From contig OX621255.1 of NCBI GenBank assembly GCA_951640165.1, positions 24,774,001 to 24,838,000 of the forward strand: a stretch of DNA of 64,000 bases, written 5' to 3'. A program made the translations under genes and the position numbers. Source of the stretch: Pseudoips prasinana (lineage: Eukaryota; Arthropoda; Insecta; Lepidoptera; Nolidae). Of this stretch, positions 42,058 to 52,254 are shown in pieces (the stretch's first letter is position 1; every line of letters starts with the position of its first letter). The notes under the pieces were generated by a model. That model worked only from the letters and a program-made list of their open reading frames with translations. It did no database searches and was not told the DNA's origin.

Positions 42058-42318
42058 TTTTCTAGGGACAATATCTAGGGACAATGTCACACAGATCATC
42101 CCAGCCCCAAACTAAGCAAAGCTTGTACTATGGGTACCAGGCGACGATATACATACTTACATAGATAGATAAATACTTAAATACATAGAAAACATCCATG
42201 ACTCAGAAGCAAATATTCGTGCTCATCACACAAATATTTGCACTTACCGGGATTCGAAACCAGGACCACCAGCTTCGTAGGCAGGAGCACTACCAACTAG
42301 TCTACGGTGACCGTCATA
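42058..42318 (-). mobile_element. SINE-B copy
   Basis: Tail complement 'CCCCAAACTAAGCAAAGCTT', head complement 'GGGATTCGAAACCAGGACCA' and 'CACTACCAACTAGTCTACGG'. Confidence 0.82.
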
Positions 42319-42567
42319 TTTTACATATATTCATATAAAAACTTTTAATTTTGATATTATAATTATTATATTTTTTTATTTAAAACAATACAAATGTGTG
42401 TGGGTCACCTCGGCCAGACTATGAGCTGTTCCGTACATATCATAAAAAGCATATAGTGCCCTTTTATATCAAACTATATCTAGTTATAAAATATTCCACA
42501 TACCTACATGAGACATTGATAAACAGGATGTTCTACATCTAGTAATGCTCCAGGCCCCATGCTGTGT

Positions 42568-42782
42568 ACTGACCCCACCTCATCCCGTGGGGGGTATAGA
42601 AATCAACCCGAGGAAATATCAACCAGAGGGCGAGCATCAGCTTCTTTCTAAGTACTATGACCATCATTCTGCGACGCCAACCCGTTTTCCAAGTGTGGCT
42701 ATTATGGCATATCCCCCCAAAATATTTTTTGGGGGAGGCTTCTGTCCTGCAGTGACCTTCTTACAGCTGTTATGATGATGAA
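42568..42782 (+). mobile_element. F5 repeat copy
   Basis: 'CCACCTCATCCCGTGGGGGG', 'AGTACTATGACCATCATTCT', 'GTGTGGCTATTATGGCATAT', 'GTTATGATGATGA'. Confidence 0.7.
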
Positions 42783-42867
42783 TGCTTCTTGCCAAATTTA
42801 GGCTGCAGTAGCCAACCTCAATGGATACAAACAAACTATGCAGGGCTTATTAAATTATAATATAATA

Positions 42868-43106
42868 ATATCTAGGGACAATGTCACACAGATCACCCTA
42901 GCCCCAAACTAAGCAAAGCTTGTACTATGGGAACCAGGCGACGATATACATACTTATATAGATAGTTAAATACTTAAATACATAGAAAATATCCATGACT
43001 CAGAAACCAATATTTGTGTTCATCACACAAATATTTGGACCGGGATTCGAACCCAGGACCACCAGCTTCGTAGGCAATAGCACTACCAACTAGGCTACGG
43101 ATTGCT
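42868..43106 (-). mobile_element. SINE-B copy
   Basis: 'CCCCAAACTAAGCAAAGCTT', 'GGGATTCGAACCCAGGACCA', 'CACTACCAACTAGGCTACGG'. Confidence 0.82.
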
Positions 43107-43583
43107 AGTTTTAATCCCACATTATAATAATCCGATGGCACGATGAGCTCACTCAACCAAGAATAGATCAGGTTCAGGAACAACAGCTTTCCACATGGTC
43201 TCGTCTACCAAAAACGAATCTAAACTAAATTATTAAGCAACATTTTGAAAAATGAAAGAAATAAAAATTGCTCAAAAATCGGCGATTATACAATCAAAAC
43301 ATAAGGTAGGTAAATTCGTAATATACTCATAATTAACTACATTTATTGCAATAAAATATAATCACAAAAACAATTACACTATCAATGCTTGGTTTCCAAA
43401 TATTATCTGAAACTTACAAAAATAAATATACTATCAATGCTTGGTTTTGAACATTATCTGAAACATACTAAGGTCGCATCGGAACAAAAATAGGGAGTGG
43501 CTTGTCTTGGGTACTATGGCATTCCCTAAAACTTTGCAGCCTCTCCGGTATTGCAGGCGCCAGTGATTACTTACCACCAGGTA

Positions 43584-43718
43584 CAGACGCCGGCACATAC
43601 ACCTACTCCAATCTGTCAAATTTATTTTATAGATTTTCAACTTTATCACATTAATATAAGGTTCACTTTCAATTGGGGAAATTTGACAGATTGAGGTAGC
43701 TTGATGTGCTGGGTCTGC
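43584..43718 (-). mobile_element. MITE-T copy, opposite orientation
   Basis: Starts CAGACGCCGGCACATACACC after TA. The family-specific interior reads as complement ('AGGTTCACTTTCAATTGGGG'), and it ends 'GCTTGATGTGCTGGGTCTG'. Confidence 0.72.
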
Positions 43719-43954
43719 GACCAGGGCCTGCTGGCTAGTTGGCCTTGATATTGAAGCTTGAGGGAGACAACTTTAACGTCTCCTAAGTGGAAGACTTATT
43801 ACTTTAGAAGCAAATATTTAATTGGCTTTTTTATTTTATAATTTAAAAGTCTGTCTGAGCTTGGCCATTATTTTAATGAAGGTTATTTTGAATAATATCA
43901 TATAAGTAGGTAGGGGTTAGACGAGTTCAAAAGACCCAGCACCACCACCACATA

Positions 43955-44015
43955 GACCCAGACCTCAGAAAAGCCCACTGCTGGACAAAGGCCTCTCTTA
44001 AAGACGCATCCAGCG
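43955..44015 (-). mobile_element. RTE-tail scrap
   Basis: 'CCCACTGCTGGACAAAGGCC' and 'ACGCATCCAGCGG'. Confidence 0.45.
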
Positions 44016-44021
44016 GCCTAT

Positions 44022-44070
44022 TTTTATTATGATTCTTCTTTTGTATTATAAAAGAAGAATCATAATAAAA
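44022..44070. repeat. Perfect hairpin, 21-bp arms
   Basis: 44022-44042 (TTTTATTATGATTCTTCTTT...) and 44050-44070 are exact reverse complements around GTATTAT. Confidence 0.9.
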
Positions 44071-44099
44071 CATGTTGGTATATCATATAAATAATTAGA

Positions 44100-44519
44100 T
44101 GTGCCCCGCGGTTTTACCCGCGTTAAACTTTGTAAATTATAGCCTATGTGTTTTTTCGGCTATAATATGGCCTTTGCGCCTGTTACAGACGATTTACGGC
44201 GCATTGTCTGAGAGACATTTCTTTTGGTGGCTAAACAAACCGATGCGAGAGCGACATAGCCTGTCGCAGGCCTGACAAGAGAAGTTTGCGGTGGTTGGTG
44301 CCGATCCGCTTTCATGTCGCTTCTGTCTCTTATCAGCAAGTACTCCGAACCAGGCTTCATCACAGATCTTATATTATCATCAGATCTTATTATTATTCGG
44401 CTGTATAAGCTATATTACTACAAAGTTTCATCAAAATCCGTCCTGTAGTTTTAGTGTGAAAGAGTAACAAACATCCCTCCATACTCACAAACTTTCGCAT
44501 TTATAATATTAGTAGGATG
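44100..44519 (-). mobile_element. Helitron-like element split by an unknown insertion
   Basis: 'CCCCGCGGTTTTACCCGCGT', 'AATTATAGCCTATGTG' lie left; 'TGTATAAGCTATATTACTAC', 'AAAGAGTAACAAACATCC', 'AAACTTTCGCATTTATAATA' lie right. Between them is 44162-44395. The copy at 27250-27412 shows the uninterrupted order. Confidence 0.75.
44162..44395. mobile_element. Unknown 234-bp insertion with 7-bp target duplication
   Basis: Flanked by TTCGGCT at 44155-44161 and 44396-44402. It contains 'TGTCTGAGAGACATTTCTTT', 'GCGAGAGCGACATAGCCTGT', 'CGCTTTCATGTCGCTTCTGT' and ends with a TCAGATCTTATTATTA tail. The A/T-rich trinucleotide end and short duplication suggest a retroposon in plus orientation, but I find no tRNA or 5S boxes and no other copy in the window. 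Confidence 0.6.
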
Positions 44520-44659
44520 TTTAATATATAAATGTATAGTATTGGCTTTCCAAGTTGCCGTTGTAAGCCATGGCGGTTTCGGTAATACGGTATTAAAAGG
44601 GTCTTAATTATGTTAAGAAATATCGAACAAAATGTCGAAATTCGAGTCTGAGAACCATG

Positions 44660-44715
44660 GTGCGGTGGCGGAGAGGTTAATCCACATGGGTCGTGGGTCC
44701 TATTCCCATCCGCAC
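44660..44715 (+). other. Short tRNA-like sequence, probably a SINE remnant
   Basis: GTGCGG at the start pairs with CCGCAC at the end. Box A-like 'TGGCGGAGAGGTTAA' and box B-like 'GGGTCCTATTCCC' are present. At 56 nt there is no room for an anticodon arm, so it is not a functional tRNA. Confidence 0.4.
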
Positions 44716-45576
44716 ATTAATTTATATTATTCATTGTAAAGAAGACTGAAACAAAATGTATATGTAATTTTAATTCCCCTAATTATCACTCTTCTCTCTA
44801 CTAATCTATCACAGCAATTTTAAATTAATCAAATATGTTTTATCTGACAATGGAAAAAAGTTACGCATTTCACACGGGAAATAACACTAACCGATGTTAA
44901 AGAACAGGATATAAATTGAACTGGGAAATGACATCGTGACATTGGCGGTTCCGAACTGTTGAGCAAATGCACCAGTTGAAGAATTAGAAATGTGTTGATT
45001 ACTTTAAATTGAGGCCTAATAGTGGAACAATAAGAGACAATAGAGTGTACTGTTGTCATGAAACGGAAGCGGAAGTTGCCTATGATCATAAACAAAGCGC
45101 AAGGACAGACGCTGCGCATCGCCGCAGCGCTGGAATGAATCAGAACTTTTTTCTGACTTTTTCTTGTCATCTATTCATTGCACTTTCCCTAGTCGCCAAC
45201 GTAGATTGTTTGTAATGTTTGTATATTACCCTTATAACAAAATATATAAAAGTGTAACCGGATAACATTTAAAATTAATATCTATTGGTAATATATTGTA
45301 GGAAGTCCAGTATAGTGTAAATGCTGTGATGGTTGCCATTTTGGACTTACAGGAATAGTCACCTGTTTTATACCTTTGTTGTCTGTGTAAGTCTGTATGG
45401 TGGTATGGTTCTGTTTCCGTTTTAGTGCTGGGTGATCCCTGGGTGATCTCTGGGTAGTAAGCGGTAGCAATATTGAAGGGAGGAAGAGTATTTAGCCATG
45501 TGGTTTGAATTGGGAATTGGGTTTGTTGTGAGTGGGACGATAATAATAATTTAACCGTCTATTTTCTCATTATGTA

Positions 45577-45706
45577 CAGACGTCAGCACATCAAGCTACC
45601 CCAAATTGTCAAATTTCCCCAATTGAAAGTGAACCTTATACTTTGGTGATAAAGTTGAAAATCTATAAAAGAAATTTGACAGTTTGGGGTAGCTGCATGC
45701 GCTGTC
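45577..45706. mobile_element. MITE-T copy
   Basis: CAGACGTCAGCACATCAAGC after TA; 'CCCCAATTGAAAGTGAACCT', then the inverted arm 'TTTGGGGTAGCTGCATGCGC'. Confidence 0.75.
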
Positions 45707-46079
45707 AACAACTGCAACAATGCGTGTTTACAGGAGTGTTTGTTAGAGGGTAAATCCATAGAATTCTCTTTAGTTTGTTGTATAGATTACTACCTTGGAA
45801 GCCATAAAAATGCTTAGCAAAATTGGATTTATACATAGATTTCTGGCAGACTCTGTCATTTCTGCGTTTTTGGGTTACTACTTCTGACTCTTATTTTGTA
45901 GATGTCAGAAGTTGGATGTAGAACGGGTGATAAGAGGCTTACTTTTAAAATTGTTCTCTGTTCTATCTCAACATTAAGAATGTACCTCAACCCCGTGAAG
46001 TGATGCAATAGAAGTAATTGGAATAAAGCTCTTTCCTGACCACATGTCGCAATTTTTTGAAGACAGCTATAGTTTACAG
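45707..46079. other. No gene recognised
   Basis: Possibly the downstream end of the decayed LINE at 46080-46615 (minus); no motif seen. Confidence 0.35.
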
Positions 46080-46615
46080 AAAATTAATATTTAATGTAAG
46101 TTCTTTCTTGAAGCCGGAGTCTTAAACAGTGATCATTATAGTTTTGGCATCGATGGGATCTTTCAGGAACTTTCAGTTTCTTCGTTGGTCAGGCAAAAAG
46201 CGATGTATTTGGTTTGTCTACATTTAAAGTCAACATATTGTTTTGCAACAATTTTGTCGCTGTTGTAAATCCTTTGTGAAGGCCTCATACCATGAGTGAA
46301 AGAGGAACTGTGTCATCGGCAAATGTAAGAGTTTTAGATTTAAGAAGTTCTAATTCACAAGAGAAGTTAATGTAAACGAGAAATAATGTTGATTCCAATA
46401 TGCTGCCCTGCCGAACACCGCAAAAATAAACATTCAACCTTGCTGGAAAATATCCGATCATGACCAGCTGCGTTCGGTTGCTAAAATAACTTTGATAAAG
46501 TTTTAACTGTAGGTCTTTGTTGCCAAGACGTGCAATTTTCATGCACGTCTAGACAACAGAGTCGTGTCAAATGCTTTGGCTAGATGCAACAATATGGTTA
46601 ATGTTTTATTCGTGT
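46080..46615 (-). pseudogene. LINE RT fragment, decayed
   Basis: Minus strand: LAKAFDT (motif A) near 46575, then SYFSNRTQLVMIGYFPARL, CGVRQGSILESTLFLVYIN (motif B) and LTFADD (motif C) near 46320. All three palm motifs are recognisable, but frames are broken. Jockey-type. Confidence 0.7.
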
Positions 46616-46639
46616 GACTTAATAGGTAAATTCTCGCTA

Positions 46640-46725
46640 ATACGTGTTTAAATTCGATTCCCGCACAGGATAACTATTTTGTGTGGCCCATATAAGTAGT
46701 TCTGATTCTGGGTGTAACATGTATG
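46640..46725 (+). mobile_element. SINE-D head fragment
   Basis: 'AAATTCGATTCCCGCACAGG', 'GTGTGGCCCATATAAGTAGT', 'CTGATTCTGGGTGTAACATG'. Confidence 0.5.
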
Positions 46726-47665
46726 CATGAACTGTATATTTGCATACTGCTCTACGAAACAAGAATTTATTTTTCTAATGCTAGCTAGTTTTAAGGAGAG
46801 TTCGTTTTATGAAAACCTGTAACGACTAACTCACGTAATTAATTAGATTAAACTGTTGACTGAATGCAAAACCAAAACGAATTACATCAGCTATCCGTAT
46901 AAGTTTTATTGGTATGTTAGATCCTCTTCCCGTAATATTTACGATAGTGATATAAATTGTTTATAAATATTGCGTCTTCTATGTATATCTTTTAGTACTA
47001 TATAACTTAATGTTGTTTTCAGATGGGCTTTTTCGATGTCATCACCACTGTAGCTGATGGTGGGAGCTGTATGTACCGTAACGGCAGCGTCCAGTTTTGT
47101 GATAAACGTTAGTACCGATTTTGTTACTTGTTGGTTGAAACCGCTAATTAAGACTGGGTATTTTACTGGTCTCAATTCGATCAGTATGTTTTTCGTGTAT
47201 GTAAACCGGTTGTGTCGGCATATGAGAACCGATTCACGTATTTATTATTATTTATAAAGGAAGTTTGCGAGGTGGTCCAACATTTATGTCCATGAACATG
47301 TCTATGTTTTCTGGTTTATAGATATATTAGTTGTTAAAACCTGTTTCTTATTATAAGTTGTTAATATTGTTTGTTTTCTTAATAAAATAAAATAAATGAG
47401 TATTTATATCCGTTTTTTAGTATCCATAGCTTTATCTTTTTGAGTCAATTATACATACATAAATGTTACATACAAAATAATACATTTGAAGTGCCTGTTT
47501 GCAATGTCAAAATTACTTTTACTAAAACATATAGGGTGTCTATTTAAAAAATAAAACTATAGCAAATAGTTTTTATTTATCTTGGTTTTGTATATCTTGA
47601 TAGAGATGAGTCAGGAATTTCCTATGCTTCCGTACATAACCTGTTAATTTATTTATATTTAACAG
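46726..47665. other. No exon recognised upstream of the poly(A)-polymerase-like gene
   Basis: Probably intronic. I looked for the N-terminal exons of the downstream gene in all frames by eye and found none convincing. Confidence 0.4.
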
Positions 47666-47821
47666 CACGGCGCGATGTATTAAACATGGGGTCCTGTCTC
47701 CAGGGTGACTTCGAGTTGCAGGTTCAATGTCGTTTGGAACGATTGATGACATTCGCAGAATTAAAACGCGCCAGGGCCACGTGCTATCACCTGCAAGACA
47801 CTTTACGGACCAGGTGGAAAG
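47666..47821 (+). CDS. Penultimate exon of a non-canonical poly(A) polymerase-like gene
   Basis: A 156-bp exon between acceptor ATATTTAACAG (ends 47665) and donor GTAAGC (47822). It enters with two bases of a split codon, then reads RRDVLNMGSCLQGDFELQVQ and ends CYHLQDTLRTRWK plus one base. That base joins the first two bases of the next exon to give Asp, keeping the frame across an 88-bp intron. The residues form the charged helix expected just before the nucleotidyltransferase GS motif. Earlier exons must lie upstream but were not found. Confidence 0.7.
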
Positions 47822-47909
47822 GTAAGCATCTGTCTTGAACATATCATCCATATACAAAAATTAACTAGGTTTTAATGTCACTTTGTCACTCAACGTGTTA
47901 TATTTTCAG

Positions 47910-48850
47910 ACGCTGCTGTGTCACCCATAGGTTCCACGGTAACTGGCATGGCAACCAAGATCAGCGACACGGATTGTTATGCCAGCGTGCCGGGCTACAA
48001 TAGCTCGTTACAAGCACAACAAATTGAAGATATAACTGACATATTGAAACAACATCCAAAGCTATACAGCAATATAGGTTTAAAAATTCGTCATAACAGG
48101 GCAGACACAATACATATTTATTCCTTTTATGACATTGTCAACCAACAACACTGCGAGTTCAGCTTTGATGACGACACCTCTCCGTCAGACAGCAGAATGC
48201 GAGCCTATTATTACAATCTAGATAAACGATTTCTCCCTCTAGCGGCTCTTATTAAATTGTGGGTCACAGCCAAACCAGATGCAATGTTTTCAAAAAGACT
48301 TCGTTATTCTTCAGAGCTAATGGTAATCTTCTATCTACAGCAGAAGAAAATCGCGCCACCATTTAATCTGCTCCAGCAATACTCAGAAGATACGCATTTT
48401 GTACGTTGGAACAGTCATTTCAATAAAATAAACTACGACACATCAAGTGCGGATACTGTTTACGAATTGTTAGGAGGATTTTTCAGATACTACAGCGAAT
48501 TCAACTTTAGAGATTACGTCATATCACCTTTCATTGGCCGCCCAGTTCATAGGAAACTGTTTGAGAACATAAGCACTGTGCCAGAAGAATTTGCTCAATA
48601 CAAGAGTTACTTGAGATCGGAGGGCAGTATTCCTTTATCAATAAACTCTACAATATGCATCCAAGAAGTATTCGTGCAACAACGCAACTCAATGGTTTTC
48701 TACAATGATGAAAAGTCGTTAAAATTCATATCAGATATAAAAATAGCGAGCAGAATGTTTGATGAACTTCCGAGTCATGAATTCTTGAAGAGTATAATGT
48801 CGATGCACGCATTGCCGCCTCAACGAAGTTGCAAAATCAGTGTGTTTTAG
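47910..48850 (+). CDS. Last exon: non-canonical poly(A) polymerase / terminal nucleotidyltransferase
   Basis: Acceptor ATATTTTCAG precedes 47910; TAG stop at 48848-48850. The family adds A or U residues to RNA 3' ends in nucleus or cytoplasm. Counting from the Val at 47918: nucleotidyltransferase motif IGSTVTGMATKISDTDCY (about 4-21) with GS and the metal-binding D-x-D; third acidic position at CEFSFDD (about 79-85), where Glu stands in place of the usual Asp; helix LDKRFLPLAALIKLWV (101-116); YSSELMVIFYLQQ (130-142); PAP-associated domain ELLGGFFRYYSEFNFRDYVI (183-202) and ICIQEVFVQQRNS. The single open exon has no stops and keeps all structural landmarks. Closest types by eye are TUT1/Star-PAP-like and insect monkey-king/Tailor-like proteins; I cannot choose. 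Confidence 0.85.
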
Positions 48851-48851
48851 A

Positions 48852-48857
48852 AATAAA
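48852..48857 (+). terminator. Poly(A) signal AATAAA
   Basis: Canonical AATAAA starting 2 bp after the stop codon of the exon above, so the 3' UTR may be very short. Confidence 0.6.
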
Positions 48858-49099
48858 ATTTTGTGAAAATATGTGGACAGCAAAATCGGAGCATACCTCA
48901 ACAGTCAACCTGTTTTCTTTGTGCACAATCAAACTCCTGAACTCGTGATAAAACTTGCCAAGGAGTTAAGTTAGAGAAGGAAAGTTAAACCAAATATGAA
49001 CCTACTGTCAAGCATATAGACTGCTAACCGCTATATGGAGCGTGGTAGGCAGAAATCTTGGTCTAAACTTATTTATTCTACTAAAACAATGAACGGAAG

Positions 49100-49322
49100 T
49101 TCACAATAGTAAGAAGTCCACTGTTGAACAAAAGCTCCCCCCAAGAATCATGGGTGGAAATGCCATAATCGCTTGGCAGGCAGGTTGCCGATCGCGGTAT
49201 GATTGTCATAGTACTCAGGAAGAAGTTGCTGCCTGTGCTCTGGTAGATATTCCCTCGGGCCGACTTCTACGCCCCCCTTGGGATGAGATAAGATGATGAT
49301 ATTCTGATATTGGCCACCGTCA
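49100..49322 (-). mobile_element. F5 repeat copy
   Basis: Complement of the F5 order: 'AAGTCCACTGTTGAACAAAA', 'TGCCATAATCGCTTGGCAGG', 'ATATTCCCTCGGGCCGACTT', 'CTACGCCCCCCTTGGGATGA'. Confidence 0.7.
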
Positions 49323-49402
49323 CCACACTACGGAAGTTAAACTTTCGTTGTTTTTATAAGTTGAATTAGTGTATTAAAATAATAATGAAAACGGAATTTT
49401 AC

Positions 49403-49612
49403 TTACCTTGTTTCCTTATGATGCCACTTATTACCTGGCTGAGTTTTGAATTCCATGGAAAGCAAAATTTCATGTGATTTAATGAGATGTCCTATACACC
49501 CGGTATCACCTTCTCTACGAAAATTATTACAGCAGACTATTCTACCCAGATGCTTAAAAGTTATACGTAGAGTAAAGAAGTTGATTCTCTTTATGGAACA
49601 CTCCCTTTTCAT
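49403..49612 (-). CDS. Possible coding exon (unknown gene)
   Basis: Minus-strand frame of about 69 codons: RIVCCNNFRREGDTGCIGHL then IKSHEILLSMEFKTQPGN and KWHHKE. It ends near ACAAG followed by GTAAGT (minus strand). The C..C...C..H spacing hints at a metal-binding segment. I cannot name it; it may equally be a transposon relic. Confidence 0.22.
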   Translation of the reverse strand: MKRECSIKRINFFTLRITFKHLGRIVCCNNFRREGDTGCIGHLIKSHEILLSMEFKTQPGNKWHHKETR

Positions 49613-49849
49613 ATTAAAATTTGACTTCTTGAATGAGTTCTGGTGCTATGAGGTTTATTTGTAGGTACAAATTAATATCAAAGAGTTTATATTATGAGTT
49701 TTGGTACGAGCCAACTCGGAAAAAGATGCAACGAGGCATTGTTTCATTTCCTAATTTCTCTTGTGTAAATTAGAGGTTTTCTGTGAAAATATGGTAAATT
49801 TTTAGTCGTAACTTCTTCGACAACGTTTTCTACCCCAGTAGACCTTTTT

Positions 49850-50100
49850 TTTTTTTGATAAGGCAGGGGGAATGCTAATGCATGCCACCCGCAAAAAGTG
49901 TCTGCGGGTGGGTATGTTGGACTCGCACCGACTAAACCTAACCTGCCGTGGACTTCTTCTGGCGCCTGATACGGGGAGCCCCGGGAACGCGGGTATGCTG
50001 CTCCGGTGCCCCCCTTTTGCGCCGTGTCCCAGATGGTCGGGACACGCACCCGGGGAGAGCTGTGGGTTGCTCTCCCCATTTGCCGACTCACCCCAGTAGA
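49850..50100 (-). mobile_element. LINE-G 3' end with poly(A)
   Basis: A T-run at 49847-49858 (poly(A) on the minus strand) is followed by 'GATAAGGCAGGGGGAATGCT', 'GCGGGTGGGTATGTTGGACT', 'GAACGCGGGTATGCTGCTCC'. Best-preserved LINE-G 3' end in the window. The minus-strand coding remnant includes PRVRVPTIWDTAQKGGTGAA. Confidence 0.7.
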
Positions 50101-50124
50101 CCTACCCCAGGGGGGACCTTACTA

Positions 50125-50255
50125 GGCTTCTATGGAGTTTTCGAATCAACACGAAAAATCGCTGGCGCTTTCCAAATGGAAAAATGGAGGAATACGCCAT
50201 TTTGTTATGAATATGTACTCCATAGAAGTCTAGTAAAGTCCCCACTGCCTTACTA
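50125..50255. mobile_element. Small inverted-repeat element
   Basis: 'ACCTTACTAGGCTTCTATGG' near 50117-50136 and its near complement 'CCATAGAAGTCTAGTAAAGT' near 50221-50240 bracket about 80 bp. A diverged relative of the left end lies at 4819-4863. Confidence 0.5.
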
Positions 50256-50452
50256 GGGTAGGAGTTTGTCTTGACTATGACGGACTTTACCAGACTTTGA
50301 CTGTGACTAGTTGGCGAAAACGCTGCATATATTATATAATGAAACCATGGGTTACTACGACTGAAGGATTTAAAGGCTTGGTGTTACATAGTGGATAATG
50401 TGTACTAGAGGTGAAGCTACGAACTTGGTAACACTTGACTCCCAAAAAATAT

Positions 50453-50667
50453 TATATCATGTCAGCTAAACTACGTCCACTGCTGGACAAAAGCCTCCCC
50501 AAAGAATGGGGGGATATGCGATAATCGCCACGCTTGGCAGACGGGTTGGCGATCGCAGTTTGATGGTCATAGTTCACAGAAAAACGCTGCTACCCGTTCT
50601 CTGGTAGGTATTCCCTCGGAAACTTTCTACGCCTCCCACGGGATGACGTGGTGTGATAATATTCTAT
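50453..50667 (-). mobile_element. F5 repeat copy
   Basis: 'GTCCACTGCTGGACAAAAGC', 'GCGATAATCGCCACGCTTGG', 'GGTAGGTATTCCCTCGGAAA', 'CGCCTCCCACGGGATGA'. Confidence 0.72.
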
Positions 50668-50682
50668 TATATTACTTGACGG

Positions 50683-51682
50683 TCACCGTAGCCTATTGGT
50701 AGTGCTCCTGCCTACGAAGCCGGTGGTCCTGGGTTGGAATCCCGGTAAGTGCAAATATTTGTGTGATGAGCACGAATTAAATGTTTCTTTCTGTTCTTAA
50801 ATTATATTTTAAAATTTGGGGGTGGTCTTGCGCCAGGCTAACAATTTTACCAACATCTCAGCCTTGAAGGCACTATACGAAGCACTCGTAAAGAGCCGCT
50901 TGGAGTGCGATGCGGTCATTTGGTCTCCACACGAAGAAAAGTACAAACAAATGCTAGAACGTATCCAAAACAAATTTCTTAGGTTTGTATATAAGAAGCA
51001 GTATGGAGTCTTTCCCGGTTACCCACTGCTGTATCCTACGTTATTCGTTTTGGGAATGGTGGGATATTACAGACTCGAAGTAAGAAGGGAAGTAACTCTT
51101 GCCACATACATATTTAATGTTATACGTGGCAAGATTCACAACCCGGGTGTATTAGAGACGATTCAGCTGTGCGTTCCTAACGAGTAGATACCTCGGACGT
51201 CGACGGCGGCCGCCGCTGCTGTATGTTCCTCGCGCGCGCACCAACCTGCTGCAGCGCTCACCGCTCGTGAGGGCGCTGCATGTGCTCAACACACTATCTA
51301 ATCAGATAGATTTGTTCACATGTCCACTGAACGTATTCACAACGGCTGCCTATTGCCTTTGCAGTAGCTAATTTAGTTTAAGTTATGTTAGTTTGTAGGG
51401 AAAATAATGTAAGATTAGGTACGTAGGTATTATATAGATATAAGATAGATATAAGTTTAACTTCTCTGTCGCATTAGGCTCGCCTGTAAGGATAGAATAA
51501 GTTTTGTGGTAAATAAAATAAATAAATAAATATGTTTCTGAGTCATGGATGTTTCCTATGTTTATAAGTATTTATCTATCTATATAAGTATGTATATCGT
51601 CTCCTGGTAGCCATAGTACAAGCTTTGCTTAGTTTTGGGCTAGGATGACCTGAGTGACATTGTCCCCAGATATTATTGTTTA
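50683..51682 (+). mobile_element. SINE-B copy split by a LINE
   Basis: Head 'CACCGTAGCCTATTGGTAGT', 'TGGTCCTGGGTTGGAATCCC' lies at 50683-50788; the rest (TTTCTGAGTCATGGATGTTT to (ATT)n) resumes at 51532. An 8-bp duplication marks the break. Confidence 0.85.
50789..51531 (+). pseudogene. 5'-truncated Jockey-type LINE inserted in SINE-B
   Basis: Flanked by ATGTTTCT at 50781-50788 and 51532-51539. The frame 50816-51187 encodes the RT C-terminal region: YEALVKSRLECDAVIWSPHE, KYKQMLERIQNKFLRFVYKK. A +1 shift near 51185 continues RRRRPPLLYVPRARTNLLQR and ends ...TTAAYCLCSS with a stop. The 3' end is TAAATAAATAAA-type. One frameshift in an otherwise clean copy suggests a fairly recent insertion. 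Confidence 0.85.
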
Positions 51683-51694
51683 TTACTATTAATT

Positions 51695-51962
51695 GACGGG
51701 CCTGTTGGCGTGGTGGGCAAATGTTTGCTTTTCACGCCGGAGGTCGTGGGTTCGATTCCCACGCTGGACAGATATTTGTGTGCATGAACATGTCTGTTTG
51801 TCCTGAGTCTGGGTGTAATTTATCTATATAAGTATGTATTTACAAAAAAAAGTAGTATATATAGTATATCAGTTATCTGGTTTCCACAGTACCAGCTCTG
51901 CTTAGTTTGGGATCAGATGACCGTGTGTAAATAATGTTCCCGGATATTATTATTATTATAAT
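51695..51962 (+). mobile_element. SINE-A, full length
   Basis: 'GACGGGCCTGTTGGCGTGGT', 'GGTTCGATTCCCACGCTGGA', 'GATCAGATGACCGTGTGTAA', (ATT)n. It follows directly on the SINE-B end. Confidence 0.85.
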
Positions 51963-52254
51963 AATGGCGATGATGATGTATCAATTCAAATAAAAATATG
52001 TATTAATTAATAAAAAAATTAAGAAGTACTATAATATACGAATGTTTAACAAATGGCTAGTAGCGCCCGCGTGTATAATTACGAAGATTATTGTAAACCA
52101 TTAACACAGCAATTAGAAAACCATTAAGATAGATCATTCAATATTATTATTTATTTCATCAGGAAAACACATCAAAATGATTAAGATGTACATAAGTAGC
52201 AAAAAGCCAGTAACAGGCCTCCACGAGTAAGAACATAGTTAAAGCGATCCTATT
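51963..52254. other. No gene recognised
   Basis: AT-rich. Confidence 0.4.
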
